NCBI RefSeq assembly: GCF_001399975.1
Contig: NZ_LKBD01000010.1
Span: forward strand, 43,825-107,824
From: Pseudoalteromonas sp. P1-9
GTDB lineage: Bacteria > Pseudomonadota > Gammaproteobacteria > Enterobacterales > Alteromonadaceae
DNA: 64,000 nucleotides
Direction: 5' to 3'
Shown here: positions 22,445-29,734 of the stretch, piece after piece
How positions within the stretch are numbered: the stretch's first letter is position 1
How the letters are laid out: every line of letters starts with the position of its first letter
Notes under the pieces: generated by a model
The model's input: the letters and a program-made list of their open reading frames with translations, nothing else
Database searches by the model: none
Told to the model about the DNA's origin: nothing
Made by a program: the position numbers and the translations under genes

Positions 22445-22573
22445 TAAATGACAGCATCGAGCGAAAAACGGTCATTGAATAAATTAATTAACTGGCATAT
22501 AAAGTTTGCCACTGTTATCAGTAAAAAAATAATACATTCCATTTCTTAATGATTATTTCCCCCTTAATTTTAT

Positions 22574-22737
22574 AAACAGGCAACTTGCCTGCTTTCTGCA
22601 ACCTATAAAATGTTAATTTCCAAATAACTATCTGACTAGTAACAACTAATTATTAGTGTTATAAAATGCTTTAGAATGAAAACAGGCGATGTTGCGGTAG
22701 AAAAAGAGGCAACTTGCCTCTTAATAAACTGTTAGCT
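22574..22737 (+). repeat. Possible degenerate attC or terminator-like hairpin before cassette 1
   Basis: Two near-identical palindromes, CAGGCAACTTGCCTG (22577-22591) and GAGGCAACTTGCCTC (22706-22720), frame a region with further partial pairing (CTTTCTGCAAC at 22592-22602 with GTTGCGGTAGAAA at 22691-22703). It ends with GTTAGCT at 22731-22737, the left boundary of cassette 1. This could be the eroded attC of a lost upstream cassette, or simply a terminator pair. Core spacing is not canonical. Confidence 0.35.
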
Positions 22738-23637
22738 CTTTTAATTAAACAAAGGACGTTATGCTTGAGAAATGTAAGCTATGCCTTAAACATAGCAATT
22801 TATGCAAATCGCACGCAATTCCAGATTCATTTTTTAAGAAAATTTTTAGATCCAACAATGGCAAAGCTATAGAGTTGTCCTCAGTTGAGAATGAAGAAAT
22901 TAAGCATTCACAGGATAGCTGGGCTACAACGCAGTTATGCGAAGGGTGTGAACGAAAGCTTAATCAACATTACGAAAGTTACGGTATGCTTGTACTTTCG
23001 GGGAAAAAGGCTTTAAAAAGCCATGATGAATCAGGCATTACCCTATCAGACTTCAACACTAGAAAGTTCAGAGACTTTTTAGCATCAATACTTTGGAGAA
23101 TGAGTGAGTCATCACACCCAAGTTTTAGTAGTGTTAATCTTCCTCCAAAAATACAGCAAAGTATCAGAAGTGGGCTTAATACGAAAACTGAGCTCTCAAA
23201 AGGCACATTTTTAGTAAGAGGCTTTCGCTTGATAGATAGTACTGAAAATGGTTTTAGTGAAAAAGATCTAAGAGATTTTATAGTAAGTCCATTCGTAAGA
23301 ACTGATTATAGTCTTAATAATAACCAAATTGGTCAAGCTATATGTTTTTGCTTTACGGGTTTTCTTTTTGAGTTTTTTATTAGTGCTCGTCCAACTAGTA
23401 AAGAGTATCACCAAGATTTTATTGGGTTTAATAAAAAATGCTATAAATTCTGCCTTCAAGAAATTACAAAAGTTCCTGAATTATTTGATTTAATATTACT
23501 GAATTTCGCTAAGCAGAAAGAAGGCTTGTCACGTATCAAGAGCTAACAAGGCCATAAAACCGTGGACACAAAACAGCTGGCTTGTGCTCCTACGTCGCTA
23601 ATTTTAGCCAGCTATTTTGTGCCGTTTATGGCAAGCG
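22732..23637 (+). mobile_element. Integron-type gene cassette 1
   Basis: A 906-bp unit starting at TTAGCT, just after the G of GTTAGCT (22731), and ending at the G of GTTACGA (23637). In the excised circle the attC right core would be GTTAGCT, the exact complement of the left core AGCTAAC at 23541-23547, which is what cassette boundaries require. It holds one plus-strand gene (22761-23546) whose stop codon lies inside the left core. No integrase is in the window. Confidence 0.8.
22761..23546 (+). CDS. Cassette-borne protein with paired CxxC motifs (possible HNH-like zinc fold)
   Basis: 261 residues, no named family recognised. The N-terminus has CKLC (Cys5, Cys8), then CKSHAIP (15-21), and LCEGCERKLN (Cys60, Cys63). 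The layout CxxC - SHxIP - CxxC resembles treble-clef/HNH-type zinc-binding domains, in which the His of the SHxIP/EHIIP motif is functional, but a full HNH set is not evident. The remaining about 190 residues look mixed alpha/beta, with a hydrophobic patch at about 193-208 (ICFCFTGFLFEFFISA). The start ATG follows AAAGGACGT. Nuclease activity is only a guess. The gene is the sole payload of cassette 1. Confidence 0.75.
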   Translation: MLEKCKLCLKHSNLCKSHAIPDSFFKKIFRSNNGKAIELSSVENEEIKHSQDSWATTQLCEGCERKLNQHYESYGMLVLSGKKALKSHDESGITLSDFNTRKFRDFLASILWRMSESSHPSFSSVNLPPKIQQSIRSGLNTKTELSKGTFLVRGFRLIDSTENGFSEKDLRDFIVSPFVRTDYSLNNNQIGQAICFCFTGFLFEFFISARPTSKEYHQDFIGFNKKCYKFCLQEITKVPELFDLILLNFAKQKEGLSRIKS

Positions 23638-23643
23638 TTACGA
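23541..23643 (+). repeat. attC: attC recombination site 1 (103 bp)
   Basis: Left core AGCTAAC (23541-23547), right core GTTACGA (23637-23643). Inside is a strong imperfect palindrome: GCCATAAA pairs with TTTATGGC, then CACAAAA with TTTTGTG and AGCTGGCT with AGCCAGCT. The terminal loop contains GCTCCTACGTCGC. This is the single-strand-foldable form that integron integrases use. An open frame starting at GTG 23562 merely reads through this site. Confidence 0.85.
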
Positions 23644-24413
23644 GTAAAGGGAAGTCGAGCATGGCTGTCGAGCCACATCAAATTTATCAATCAATGATGC
23701 TTGAAATTAAAGTTAGAATCCGAGCTGTCGATTCTAAATTGGAAGGCTCTGATAAGTACCTTTCGTCATTGGATACTGAGTTTTGCTTCTTGCAAATTAG
23801 AAAAATCGTAGAGCAAATATGCTTCTCTTCGATACTATGTGATCAAGAACGTTACAGAGATTTCAGGAAGCTTGAGGGAATGACAAGTGATGATGATTCT
23901 GGAAGCTATGAAGATGATTGGAATTCAAGAGTAATTTTAAGCAAGCTAAAAGATATTAGTCCTCACTTCATGCCTATTCCGCTAGGCGAACGTCAGACAA
24001 ATGGTAATGAGCACCATTTTGAAAGGGCCGATGTTAATGCAACCCACACAAAGCTAATCAAAATATTTAAGAAGTGCGGTTCTTTCATGCACATACCAAA
24101 ACCATTTGGTGAAGAGTACGAGTCTCACATTAACAAGCAGCGAAATCGCTATAATCAGGCAACTGAAACGATTAAAGGCTACAGCCAGTATTTTAAAGAC
24201 CTTTTATGGCATCATGCTGCTGTCGGCTTGGAGTATAGTGACTCGTCTAATGGCCTAGAGGCTTTAGATGCTGCTAGTCCTAAAACAGCTTGGTTAGTAA
24301 ATTTTGAGGATTACGAGAGTGATCACATATCAATTGTCTTGGCACAAGCAGAGTAAACTCGTAACAAGTTGCTGCTACGGATCGTCGCTTGGCTCCTCCC
24401 GCAGAGCAAGGCG
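23638..24413 (+). mobile_element. Integron-type gene cassette 2
   Basis: A 776-bp unit from TTACGAG (after the G at 23637) to the G at 24413. Its start, read as GTTACGAG in the circle, is complementary over 8 bp to CTCGTAAC at 24358-24365, the left core of its own attC. It holds one plus-strand gene in the same orientation as cassette 1. After it no further matching left core (TTCGTAAC) is seen up to mnmE, so the array ends here. Confidence 0.8.
23661..24356 (+). CDS. Cassette-borne hypothetical protein
   Basis: 231 residues from the ATG at 23661, with AAAGGGA 8 nt upstream. The frame can be extended back to a GTG at 23562, but that part is attC1 and is excluded. No family recognised. The N-terminal third looks helical (EIKVRIRAVDSKLEGSDKYL, then FCFLQIRKIVEQICFSSIL), somewhat like HEPN-type helical bundles, but I see no RxxxxH catalytic motif. 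The C-terminus is acidic. It is the only gene of cassette 2 and its stop lies 2 nt before the attC2 core. Function unknown. Confidence 0.75.
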   Translation: MAVEPHQIYQSMMLEIKVRIRAVDSKLEGSDKYLSSLDTEFCFLQIRKIVEQICFSSILCDQERYRDFRKLEGMTSDDDSGSYEDDWNSRVILSKLKDISPHFMPIPLGERQTNGNEHHFERADVNATHTKLIKIFKKCGSFMHIPKPFGEEYESHINKQRNRYNQATETIKGYSQYFKDLLWHHAAVGLEYSDSSNGLEALDAASPKTAWLVNFEDYESDHISIVLAQAE

Positions 24414-24419
24414 TTACGA
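24359..24419 (+). repeat. attC: attC recombination site 2 (61 bp)
   Basis: Left core TCGTAAC (24359-24365) and right core GTTACGA (24413-24419) are perfect complements. The inner arms TTGCT and AGCAA pair next to them, giving a short attC of the about 60-bp class. It differs strongly from the 103-bp attC1, so the two cassettes probably came from different sources. Confidence 0.75.
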
Positions 24420-24472
24420 ATGACAGTTATTGGCACTTTACCGTCATTGAAATAAGGTGTTTAGAAGCTTTT

Positions 24473-24628
24473 CCCCTTATATCAAACCTGAAAATGGGAT
24501 TTAAATGAATAATGCGAGACAGGGAGCTTAGCGGGTCGAGTAAGCCATGCTTAGGCATGGATGCCGCTTTATGGCGTTTATGTTCATATTTAAATAACGT
24601 TTGAAGATCAGTTTGATGTTGGGGCGCC
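24473..24628 (+). repeat. Dispersed repeat, copy B
   Basis: Plus-orientation copy of the repeat at 22287-22444, from CCCCTTAT to GGGGCGCC. A 94-codon minus-strand open frame crosses it (24427-24711), but since it mostly translates the repeat I do not call it a gene. The stretch 24629-24735 behind it contains a further GC-richer hairpin-forming segment (CCAAAGGGG / CCCCTTTGG at about 24638-24667) and no gene. Confidence 0.7.
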
Positions 24629-24735
24629 GAGGGATTCCAAAGGGGGACCGGCGTTAGCTCCCCTTTGGCTGGTGTCGCCAGCGCGACAAATATACTTTCA
24701 GGTTTGCGCAATCGCTAAGGTTTGAACGCTTAAGT

Positions 24736-25095
24736 TCACTCTCCCCATTCTACTACATCAAAAGCTTTTCTTGCTTCCACCAGCGTGCTATTGGTTTGGC
24801 TGATCAGTTGTTGCTGTGTGATAGTGGGATTGTTTCTGATGAGCATCACTAAATCTGTAATATCCAGTTTAGGCTTATAGTTGTGTAACTGATCAATCAC
24901 CCATTGCTAGCTGGGTTCTTCGAATGATTGTGCTTGTTGGATGATGATTTGAAATTGCGGCCAAGTGCCTTGTAACCGCCAGTTTCGTGAGCGACCTTTG
25001 CGACTTAGCTTGGCGCCAGATGATTTGATTTGTGCTTTTAATTCGTTAGCTTTATCAATACGGCGAACAAAGCTGTTTAATTGAATATCAAGCAT
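24736..25095 (-). pseudogene. RRF_GI-like (ribosome recycling factor family) gene split by an amber codon
   Basis: Starting at ATG 25095 the frame runs 62 codons, hits TAG at 24907-24909, then continues in the same frame for 56 codons to TGA at 24736-24738. Both halves fit one small protein. RKGRSRNWRLQGTW in the first and IRNNPTITQQQLISQTNSTL in the second match what I recall of the 'ribosome recycling factor family' proteins (RRF_GI type) of Vibrio and relatives, about 120 residues. It is not the essential frr. One nonsense mutation (or a sequencing error) explains the break. A truncated 62-residue product remains possible. Confidence 0.7.
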
Positions 25096-25120
25096 GGTTT
25101 TTTATTACTTTTGGAAGAAT

Positions 25121-25145
25121 AGATGCTGAGAAAATCTCAGCATCT
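25121..25145 (-). terminator. Hairpin after mnmE
   Basis: A perfect 10-bp stem AGATGCTGAG / CTCAGCATCT with loop AAAAT lies 35 nt past the mnmE stop. The following T-run is poor on the minus strand, so it may be a weak terminator or an RNA-stabilising hairpin. Confidence 0.5.
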
Positions 25146-25179
25146 AAAACCTTAATTCTAAATACTAAAACCTAATTTA

Positions 25180-26544
25180 TCATTTACCGATACAGAACGA
25201 GCTGAAGATTTTGCCAAGCAAATCATCAGAGGAGAATTCACCGGTGATCTCGTTGAGATATTGTTGGGTTAAACGCAGCTCTTCTGCCAATATTTCACCT
25301 GCAATGTGCATTTCTAACTGATCTTTGCCTGTTGATAGGTGGTACGCTGCACTTTCCAAAGCATCAAGGTGACGGCGGCGTGCCATAAAGCTGCCTTCGG
25401 TAGCGCCTTGGAAACCCATGATTTGTTTTAAATGAGACTTAACAAGTTCCACACCTTCACCACTGTTAGCGCTAACGCTCAGTACTGGTGATTCTAGAGA
25501 ATCATCAATTTGAATACTTTCGCCCGATAAATCAGCTTTGTTGCGAATAACACTGATACCCATACCTTGTGGTAATTTCTCAGCAAATTCAGGCCAAATT
25601 TTTGCAGGATCGGTTTCGTTTGTTTCGGTGCTATCAACCATAAACAATACGCGATCGGCTTGATTAATTTCTTGCCAAGCGCGCTCAATACCAATTTGCT
25701 CAACTACATCTGGACTTTCACGCAGACCTGCGGTGTCGATAATATGCAGCGGCATACCGTCAATATCGATGTGTTCGCGTAAAACGTCACGTGTGGTACC
25801 AGCAATATCTGTAACAATGGCAGCTTCACGACCAGCAAGGGCATTAAGTAAACTCGATTTACCTGCATTAGGGCGACCAGCAATTACTACGCGCATACCT
25901 TCACGCATAATCGCGCCTTGTTTGGCTTGTGCGGTTACGTTGTCGAGTTGTTCGATTATCGCGTTAAGGTCGTTGGCGACTTTACCATCTGATAAAAAGT
26001 CGATTTCTTCATCAGGGAAATCAATGGCAGCTTCAACATACATGCGCAGGTGAATAACTTGTTCCACCAGCGTGTCGATATGTTTTGAAAATTGCCCCTG
26101 CAGCGAGTGTAGAGCGCTTTTGGCTGCCTGCTCTGAATTGGCATTAATTAAATCTGCAATCGCCTCAGCTTGGGTTAAATCCATTTTGTCGTTTAAGAAT
26201 GCGCGCTCACTGAATTCACCTGGCTTAGCTAAACGCACACCGTCAATTTGCGTGATTTCGCGCAGCAGCATATCAATAATTACTGGGCCACCATGGCCTT
26301 GAAGCTCAAGTACGTCTTCACCAGTAAAAGAGTTAGGGCCTTTAAAGTACAGTGCTATACCTTGGTCGAGTTGTTCACCCTGTAAGGTATTAAACGATAG
26401 GTAGTCGGCATAACGTGGCTTTGGGCATTTGCCTAATATTTTTTCAGCAACCTGTTGTGACAGTTTGCCTGAAACTCGAATAATGCCAACGCCGCCTTTG
26501 CCGGGCGCCGTTGCTTGTGCAACGATGGTATCTTGATTAAACAT
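25180..26544 (-). CDS. mnmE: tRNA U34 modification GTPase
   Basis: 454 residues, the E. coli length. Partner of MnmG in cmnm5U34 synthesis. The N-terminal tetrahydrofolate-binding domain (about 1-118) is followed by a helical domain with an inserted G domain: G1 GRPNAGKS (223-230), G3 DTAGLRE, G4 NKAD. The C-terminal CIGK (451-454) carries the essential Cys. It follows yidC on the minus strand beyond a terminator, so it probably has its own promoter. Confidence 0.98.
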   Translation of the reverse strand: MFNQDTIVAQATAPGKGGVGIIRVSGKLSQQVAEKILGKCPKPRYADYLSFNTLQGEQLDQGIALYFKGPNSFTGEDVLELQGHGGPVIIDMLLREITQIDGVRLAKPGEFSERAFLNDKMDLTQAEAIADLINANSEQAAKSALHSLQGQFSKHIDTLVEQVIHLRMYVEAAIDFPDEEIDFLSDGKVANDLNAIIEQLDNVTAQAKQGAIMREGMRVVIAGRPNAGKSSLLNALAGREAAIVTDIAGTTRDVLREHIDIDGMPLHIIDTAGLRESPDVVEQIGIERAWQEINQADRVLFMVDSTETNETDPAKIWPEFAEKLPQGMGISVIRNKADLSGESIQIDDSLESPVLSVSANSGEGVELVKSHLKQIMGFQGATEGSFMARRRHLDALESAAYHLSTGKDQLEMHIAGEILAEELRLTQQYLNEITGEFSSDDLLGKIFSSFCIGK

Positions 26545-26591
26545 AGAGATGAGTTGATAGCTTTAGTTACTTATATTGTAACTGGCGTGCA

Positions 26592-26620
26592 TAAAAAAGG
26601 CGACACACTGTGCCGCCTTT
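26592..26620 (-). terminator. Terminator of the rpmH-rnpA-yidD-yidC unit
   Basis: The stem AAGGCG-A-CACA / TGTG-C-CGCCTT is followed on the minus strand by TTTTTTATG. It lies 18 nt past the yidC stop. Confidence 0.8.
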
Positions 26621-26637
26621 CATTTATTTAGTTCGGT

Positions 26638-28266
26638 TTATGATTTAACCGAAATACCTTTCTTTTCCATGCCTTTGTAGATGTATAGCATCTGAGCAAT
26701 TGAAATTAAGTTAGATACTAACCAGTACATTACAAGACCTGATGGGAACCAGATAAAGAATACTGAGAACATTACAGGCATCCAAGTCATCATTTTCTGC
26801 TGCATTGGATCAGTAACCGTCATTGGCTGTAGCTTTTGCATTAGGAACATACTTGCACCAAATAGAATTGGTAAGATGAAGTATGGGTCCATCGCGGCTA
26901 AGTCATTTAGGTATAAGAATTCAGTGTGACGAATTTCTACCGATTCCATGAATACATAGAATAAACCTAGGAAGATTGGCATTTGTAGCAATAGTGGGAA
27001 ACAGCCACCCATAGGGTTAACTTTCTCTTTGCGGTACATTTCCATCATTGCTTGACCCATCTTCTGACGGTCATCGCCGTAACGATCTTTCAGCGCCATA
27101 ATTTTTGGCTGAAGGTTACGCATTTTAGCCATAGAGGTGTACTGCGCTTTAGTAAGTGGGTAAAGCACCATTTTCACGATAACAGTAATCGCGATGATTG
27201 CTAAACCTAGGCTACCAATTAAGCCATATAACCACATTAGTAATGAGTGTAGAGGCTGTGAAATAAACCATAGCCAGCCGTAGTCTACGGTTAGGTCTAA
27301 GTCTGTTTGTAACGCTTCAAGCGTAGCAGAATCTTTAGGACCCATATAATAAGTAGAGCTAATTGTATGTGTGCTATTTGCTGCAACGTTTTCTAGTGGA
27401 CCTTTTAAACCGATAATAACTGAATTATCGCTACGAGCCTTAGTGTAGATGTTGTTTTGTTGCTCTTGGTTTGGCACCCATGCACTTACAAAGTAGTGCT
27501 GGATAAAGCTGATATAACCCGCTGTAGTGTTAATATTTAGGTCGCGCTCTTTAATGTCATCAAAGCTGTACTTTTCGTAAGGCTCTTCTGCTGTACCGTA
27601 AGCTGTACCTAAATATGTTTGGTCAATCATGCCACCTTTTTCGGTGATCGAACGCTTAATTTGCGTAAATAACTGCACTTGCTTTGTTTCAGCAGTGTTG
27701 TTAGCAATTTGATATTCAACGGCAACATCGTAACGACCCGCTGTGAAAATATATGTTTTGGTATAGCTAACACCGTCTTTAACAAATGTAAGTGGAACAC
27801 GTAGCTCATCACCTTTTAACTGGTAACTTGTTTGTGCTGCTTGGTATGTTGGACGACCGTCAGATGATGCATCTGGTCCGTGTAAACCAATTAAGCCACT
27901 TTGTGAGAAATATTGATTGCCGTCTAACACGCCAAGCAACATAAATGGGTTTTCGCTATCGATTTTTTCTTTGAAGTTTAATAGCTTGGTTTCGATGATA
28001 TCGCCACCAAAGGTATCAAGTTTTACAGAAAATACATCGGTTGTTACATCAATAATTTGACGTGAGTTTGCGACGTTCGCTACAGGTAAGTCGCCAGTTG
28101 ATGACTGTGGAACAAAGTCATTGTTGGCAGACTGGTTTGTAGATGTTTGCGTTGTAGCACTTGTCTCGGTATTTACTTGCGGGTTGTTATCCATATTCCA
28201 TTGTTGGAATAAAAGAAAACTTACCAAAAGAAAACCGATAAATAAAAACGTGCGTTGTGATTCCAT
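26638..28266 (-). CDS. yidC: Membrane protein insertase YidC
   Basis: 542 residues (E. coli 548). It inserts inner-membrane proteins, including the Fo c subunit, alone or with Sec. The N-terminal anchor (about 5-22) precedes a large periplasmic beta domain (about 55-340), then five membrane helices. The conserved hydrophilic-groove arginine lies within the KMVLYPLTKAQYTSMAKMR region; MGGCFPLLLQMPIFLGLF is the family signature. It is the last gene of the rpmH-rnpA-yidD-yidC set, 8 nt after yidD. Confidence 0.98.
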   Translation of the reverse strand: MESQRTFLFIGFLLVSFLLFQQWNMDNNPQVNTETSATTQTSTNQSANNDFVPQSSTGDLPVANVANSRQIIDVTTDVFSVKLDTFGGDIIETKLLNFKEKIDSENPFMLLGVLDGNQYFSQSGLIGLHGPDASSDGRPTYQAAQTSYQLKGDELRVPLTFVKDGVSYTKTYIFTAGRYDVAVEYQIANNTAETKQVQLFTQIKRSITEKGGMIDQTYLGTAYGTAEEPYEKYSFDDIKERDLNINTTAGYISFIQHYFVSAWVPNQEQQNNIYTKARSDNSVIIGLKGPLENVAANSTHTISSTYYMGPKDSATLEALQTDLDLTVDYGWLWFISQPLHSLLMWLYGLIGSLGLAIIAITVIVKMVLYPLTKAQYTSMAKMRNLQPKIMALKDRYGDDRQKMGQAMMEMYRKEKVNPMGGCFPLLLQMPIFLGLFYVFMESVEIRHTEFLYLNDLAAMDPYFILPILFGASMFLMQKLQPMTVTDPMQQKMMTWMPVMFSVFFIWFPSGLVMYWLVSNLISIAQMLYIYKGMEKKGISVKS

Positions 28267-28274
28267 AACAGCTC

Positions 28275-28541
28275 TTATTTCTCGCGGTGTTGTTTAAGTG
28301 AATTTTGTTTATCAGGCACGGGATCATCCCCACCTGGATGCAAAGGGTGACATTTTATAATGCGTTTAGCTGCGAACCAACTCCCTTTTACAAATCCATG
28401 TATTTTTATTGCATCTATCGCATAACTTGAGCATGTCGGGGTAAAACGACAGTTTTGGCCAAGTAGTGGACTGAGTAGTTTTTGATACACCTTAATAATT
28501 AAGATCATCAGATTACTCGGCAGAGCAAATAAAAAGTGCAT
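28275..28541 (-). CDS. yidD: Membrane protein insertion efficiency factor YidD
   Basis: 88 residues. Family motifs are all present: [22 protein letters not shown] (about 18-39), [12 protein letters not shown] and [17 protein letters not shown]. The conserved Cys and basic residues and the N-terminal amphipathic helix fit the inner-membrane-associated helper of YidC. It lies between rnpA and yidC as in most bacteria. Confidence 0.96.
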   Translation of the reverse strand: MHFLFALPSNLMILIIKVYQKLLSPLLGQNCRFTPTCSSYAIDAIKIHGFVKGSWFAAKRIIKCHPLHPGGDDPVPDKQNSLKQHREK

Positions 28542-28620
28542 TTAATGAAAAAGTGCCTGATTAAAAGGTGAGCTAACTTTACCTAAATTTGCCTAGTTTT
28601 GCTATGCAACAACAGGTTTA

Positions 28621-29049
28621 TTAGGCTTTGTTATTCGGTTTTTTTGCGTTTTTGTTTTTTTGCCAGTGATTAGGGCGTGGTTTTGGCTTATAGCCTGGTT
28701 GGCAACGCTCATTAATTTTGCGCCAAAGCTTAGTTAATTGCTTATGTAACTCTTCGTTAGATAATTCATCAACGCCAGTTTTAACCATTAAAACAATATC
28801 AATATTGTCGAGTTGATGGCGGTTTAAGCGAAAATTTTCACGGGCAAGACGTTTAATGCGATTACGTTGTACCGCTTTTTTAACGCGTTTTTTAGCTATA
28901 GTTAAACCAAGACGTGGATGGTCTAGATCATTTCGTTTTGCTAAAAGAGTAAAGTGTTGATTTGCTGCGCGTGCAGGCTCATTGAAGATGCGGGAGTAGT
29001 GTGAGGGAGTTAACAGACGTAACTCCCTACCAAAGCGAAAGTCTTCCAC
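28621..29049 (-). CDS. rnpA: Ribonuclease P protein component
   Basis: 142 residues from the GTG at 29049, 5 nt past the rpmH stop; a longer frame beginning inside rpmH is possible but does not match the family N-terminus. RnpA binds the RNase P RNA and helps cleave tRNA 5' leaders. ELRLLTPSHYSRIF, HPRLGLTIAKKRVKKAVQRNRIKR and the basic core are the family hallmarks. The C-terminal about 25 residues are a basic tail (KPKPRPNHWQKNKNAKKPNN) beyond the usual end. Confidence 0.95.
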   Translation of the reverse strand: MEDFRFGRELRLLTPSHYSRIFNEPARAANQHFTLLAKRNDLDHPRLGLTIAKKRVKKAVQRNRIKRLARENFRLNRHQLDNIDIVLMVKTGVDELSNEELHKQLTKLWRKINERCQPGYKPKPRPNHWQKNKNAKKPNNKA

Positions 29050-29053
29050 TATA

Positions 29054-29188
29054 TTAAGCAGAAAGAACCTTACGGCCCTTAGCACGACGACGTGCTAAAA
29101 CTTTACGACCATTTTTAGTCGCCATACGTGCACGGAAACCGTGAGTACGTTTACGCTTAAGAACGCTAGGTTGAAAAGTTCTTTTCAT
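29054..29188 (-). CDS. rpmH: 50S ribosomal protein L34
   Basis: A 44-residue, highly basic protein. It begins [18 protein letters not shown] and contains [13 protein letters not shown], essentially the bacterial L34 consensus. It is the head of the rpmH-rnpA-yidD-yidC unit, divergent from dnaA across a 546-bp regulatory spacer. Confidence 0.98.
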   Translation of the reverse strand: MKRTFQPSVLKRKRTHGFRARMATKNGRKVLARRRAKGRKVLSA

Positions 29189-29734
29189 AACTATATTCCA
29201 TCCGATCGGTTAAAAATTAAAACATCCTATGCAGGTCGCGATCCTGGCACAGGTGCCATTGCGAGCGCGAGATGTTATAGAGAAGCACACACAAAGTCAA
29301 TAAAAAACACACAATAGTCGCGTTAATTATAGGCATTGAATAAAAGCCGTTCTAATCTTAACAAGGTAGTTACATTTACCTTTATATAAGGCGAGATCGT
29401 ACTGTATTTCTCTGTTGATCCAGCGAGGATCAATTTTAAAATAAAGTTTTCCACAATGATAGTGTAAAAATTGCGACTTTTCTTTGGAAAACTTTTATAG
29501 ATCTACTTTAATCATTTTGATCAAGCTTTTTATTAATAATTTATCCACATTATTTTTTAACTAAAAAACATTTAAAAATAAGAAGTTATATATTTACCTG
29601 TGTCAGATCATAAAAAATATAAAAATCAATGTTGATGTTGTGGATAAACTAGCTTCATAATGGCAGTCTTAACTTGGATTTGATGCTTAATTTCTGCTCT
29701 ATTTTGGTGAGCGGGAATATTATTGGGGGTTGCC
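29189..29734 (+). promoter_or_regulatory. rpmH-dnaA intergenic control region with DnaA boxes
   Basis: A 546-bp AT-rich gene-free spacer between the divergent rpmH and dnaA genes. Consensus DnaA boxes TTATCCACA are on plus at 29541-29549 and on minus at 29639-29647. A one-mismatch box TTTTCCACA is at 29447-29455. GATC sites are at about 29393, 29418, 29428, 29499, 29518 and 29605, sparser than at oriC. This fits autoregulation of dnaA by DnaA. In pseudomonads this spacer hosts oriC; here the mnmG-mioC region looks the better origin. Confidence 0.75.

Noticed and set aside
23562..23660. N-terminal extension of the cassette 2 gene from a GTG
   Set aside because: This segment is the attC1 palindrome; the ATG at 23661 has a good ribosome site and lies inside cassette 2.
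24427..24711. A 94-codon minus-strand open frame over repeat copy B
   Set aside because: It mostly translates the dispersed repeat, and the inverted copy A does not keep the same frame intact, so coding is unlikely.
22044..25179. Integron integrase, transposase or tRNA integration site in the accessory block
   Set aside because: No frame of suitable size with tyrosine recombinase or transposase motifs and no tRNA-like cloverleaf was found; the mobility must have come from elsewhere.
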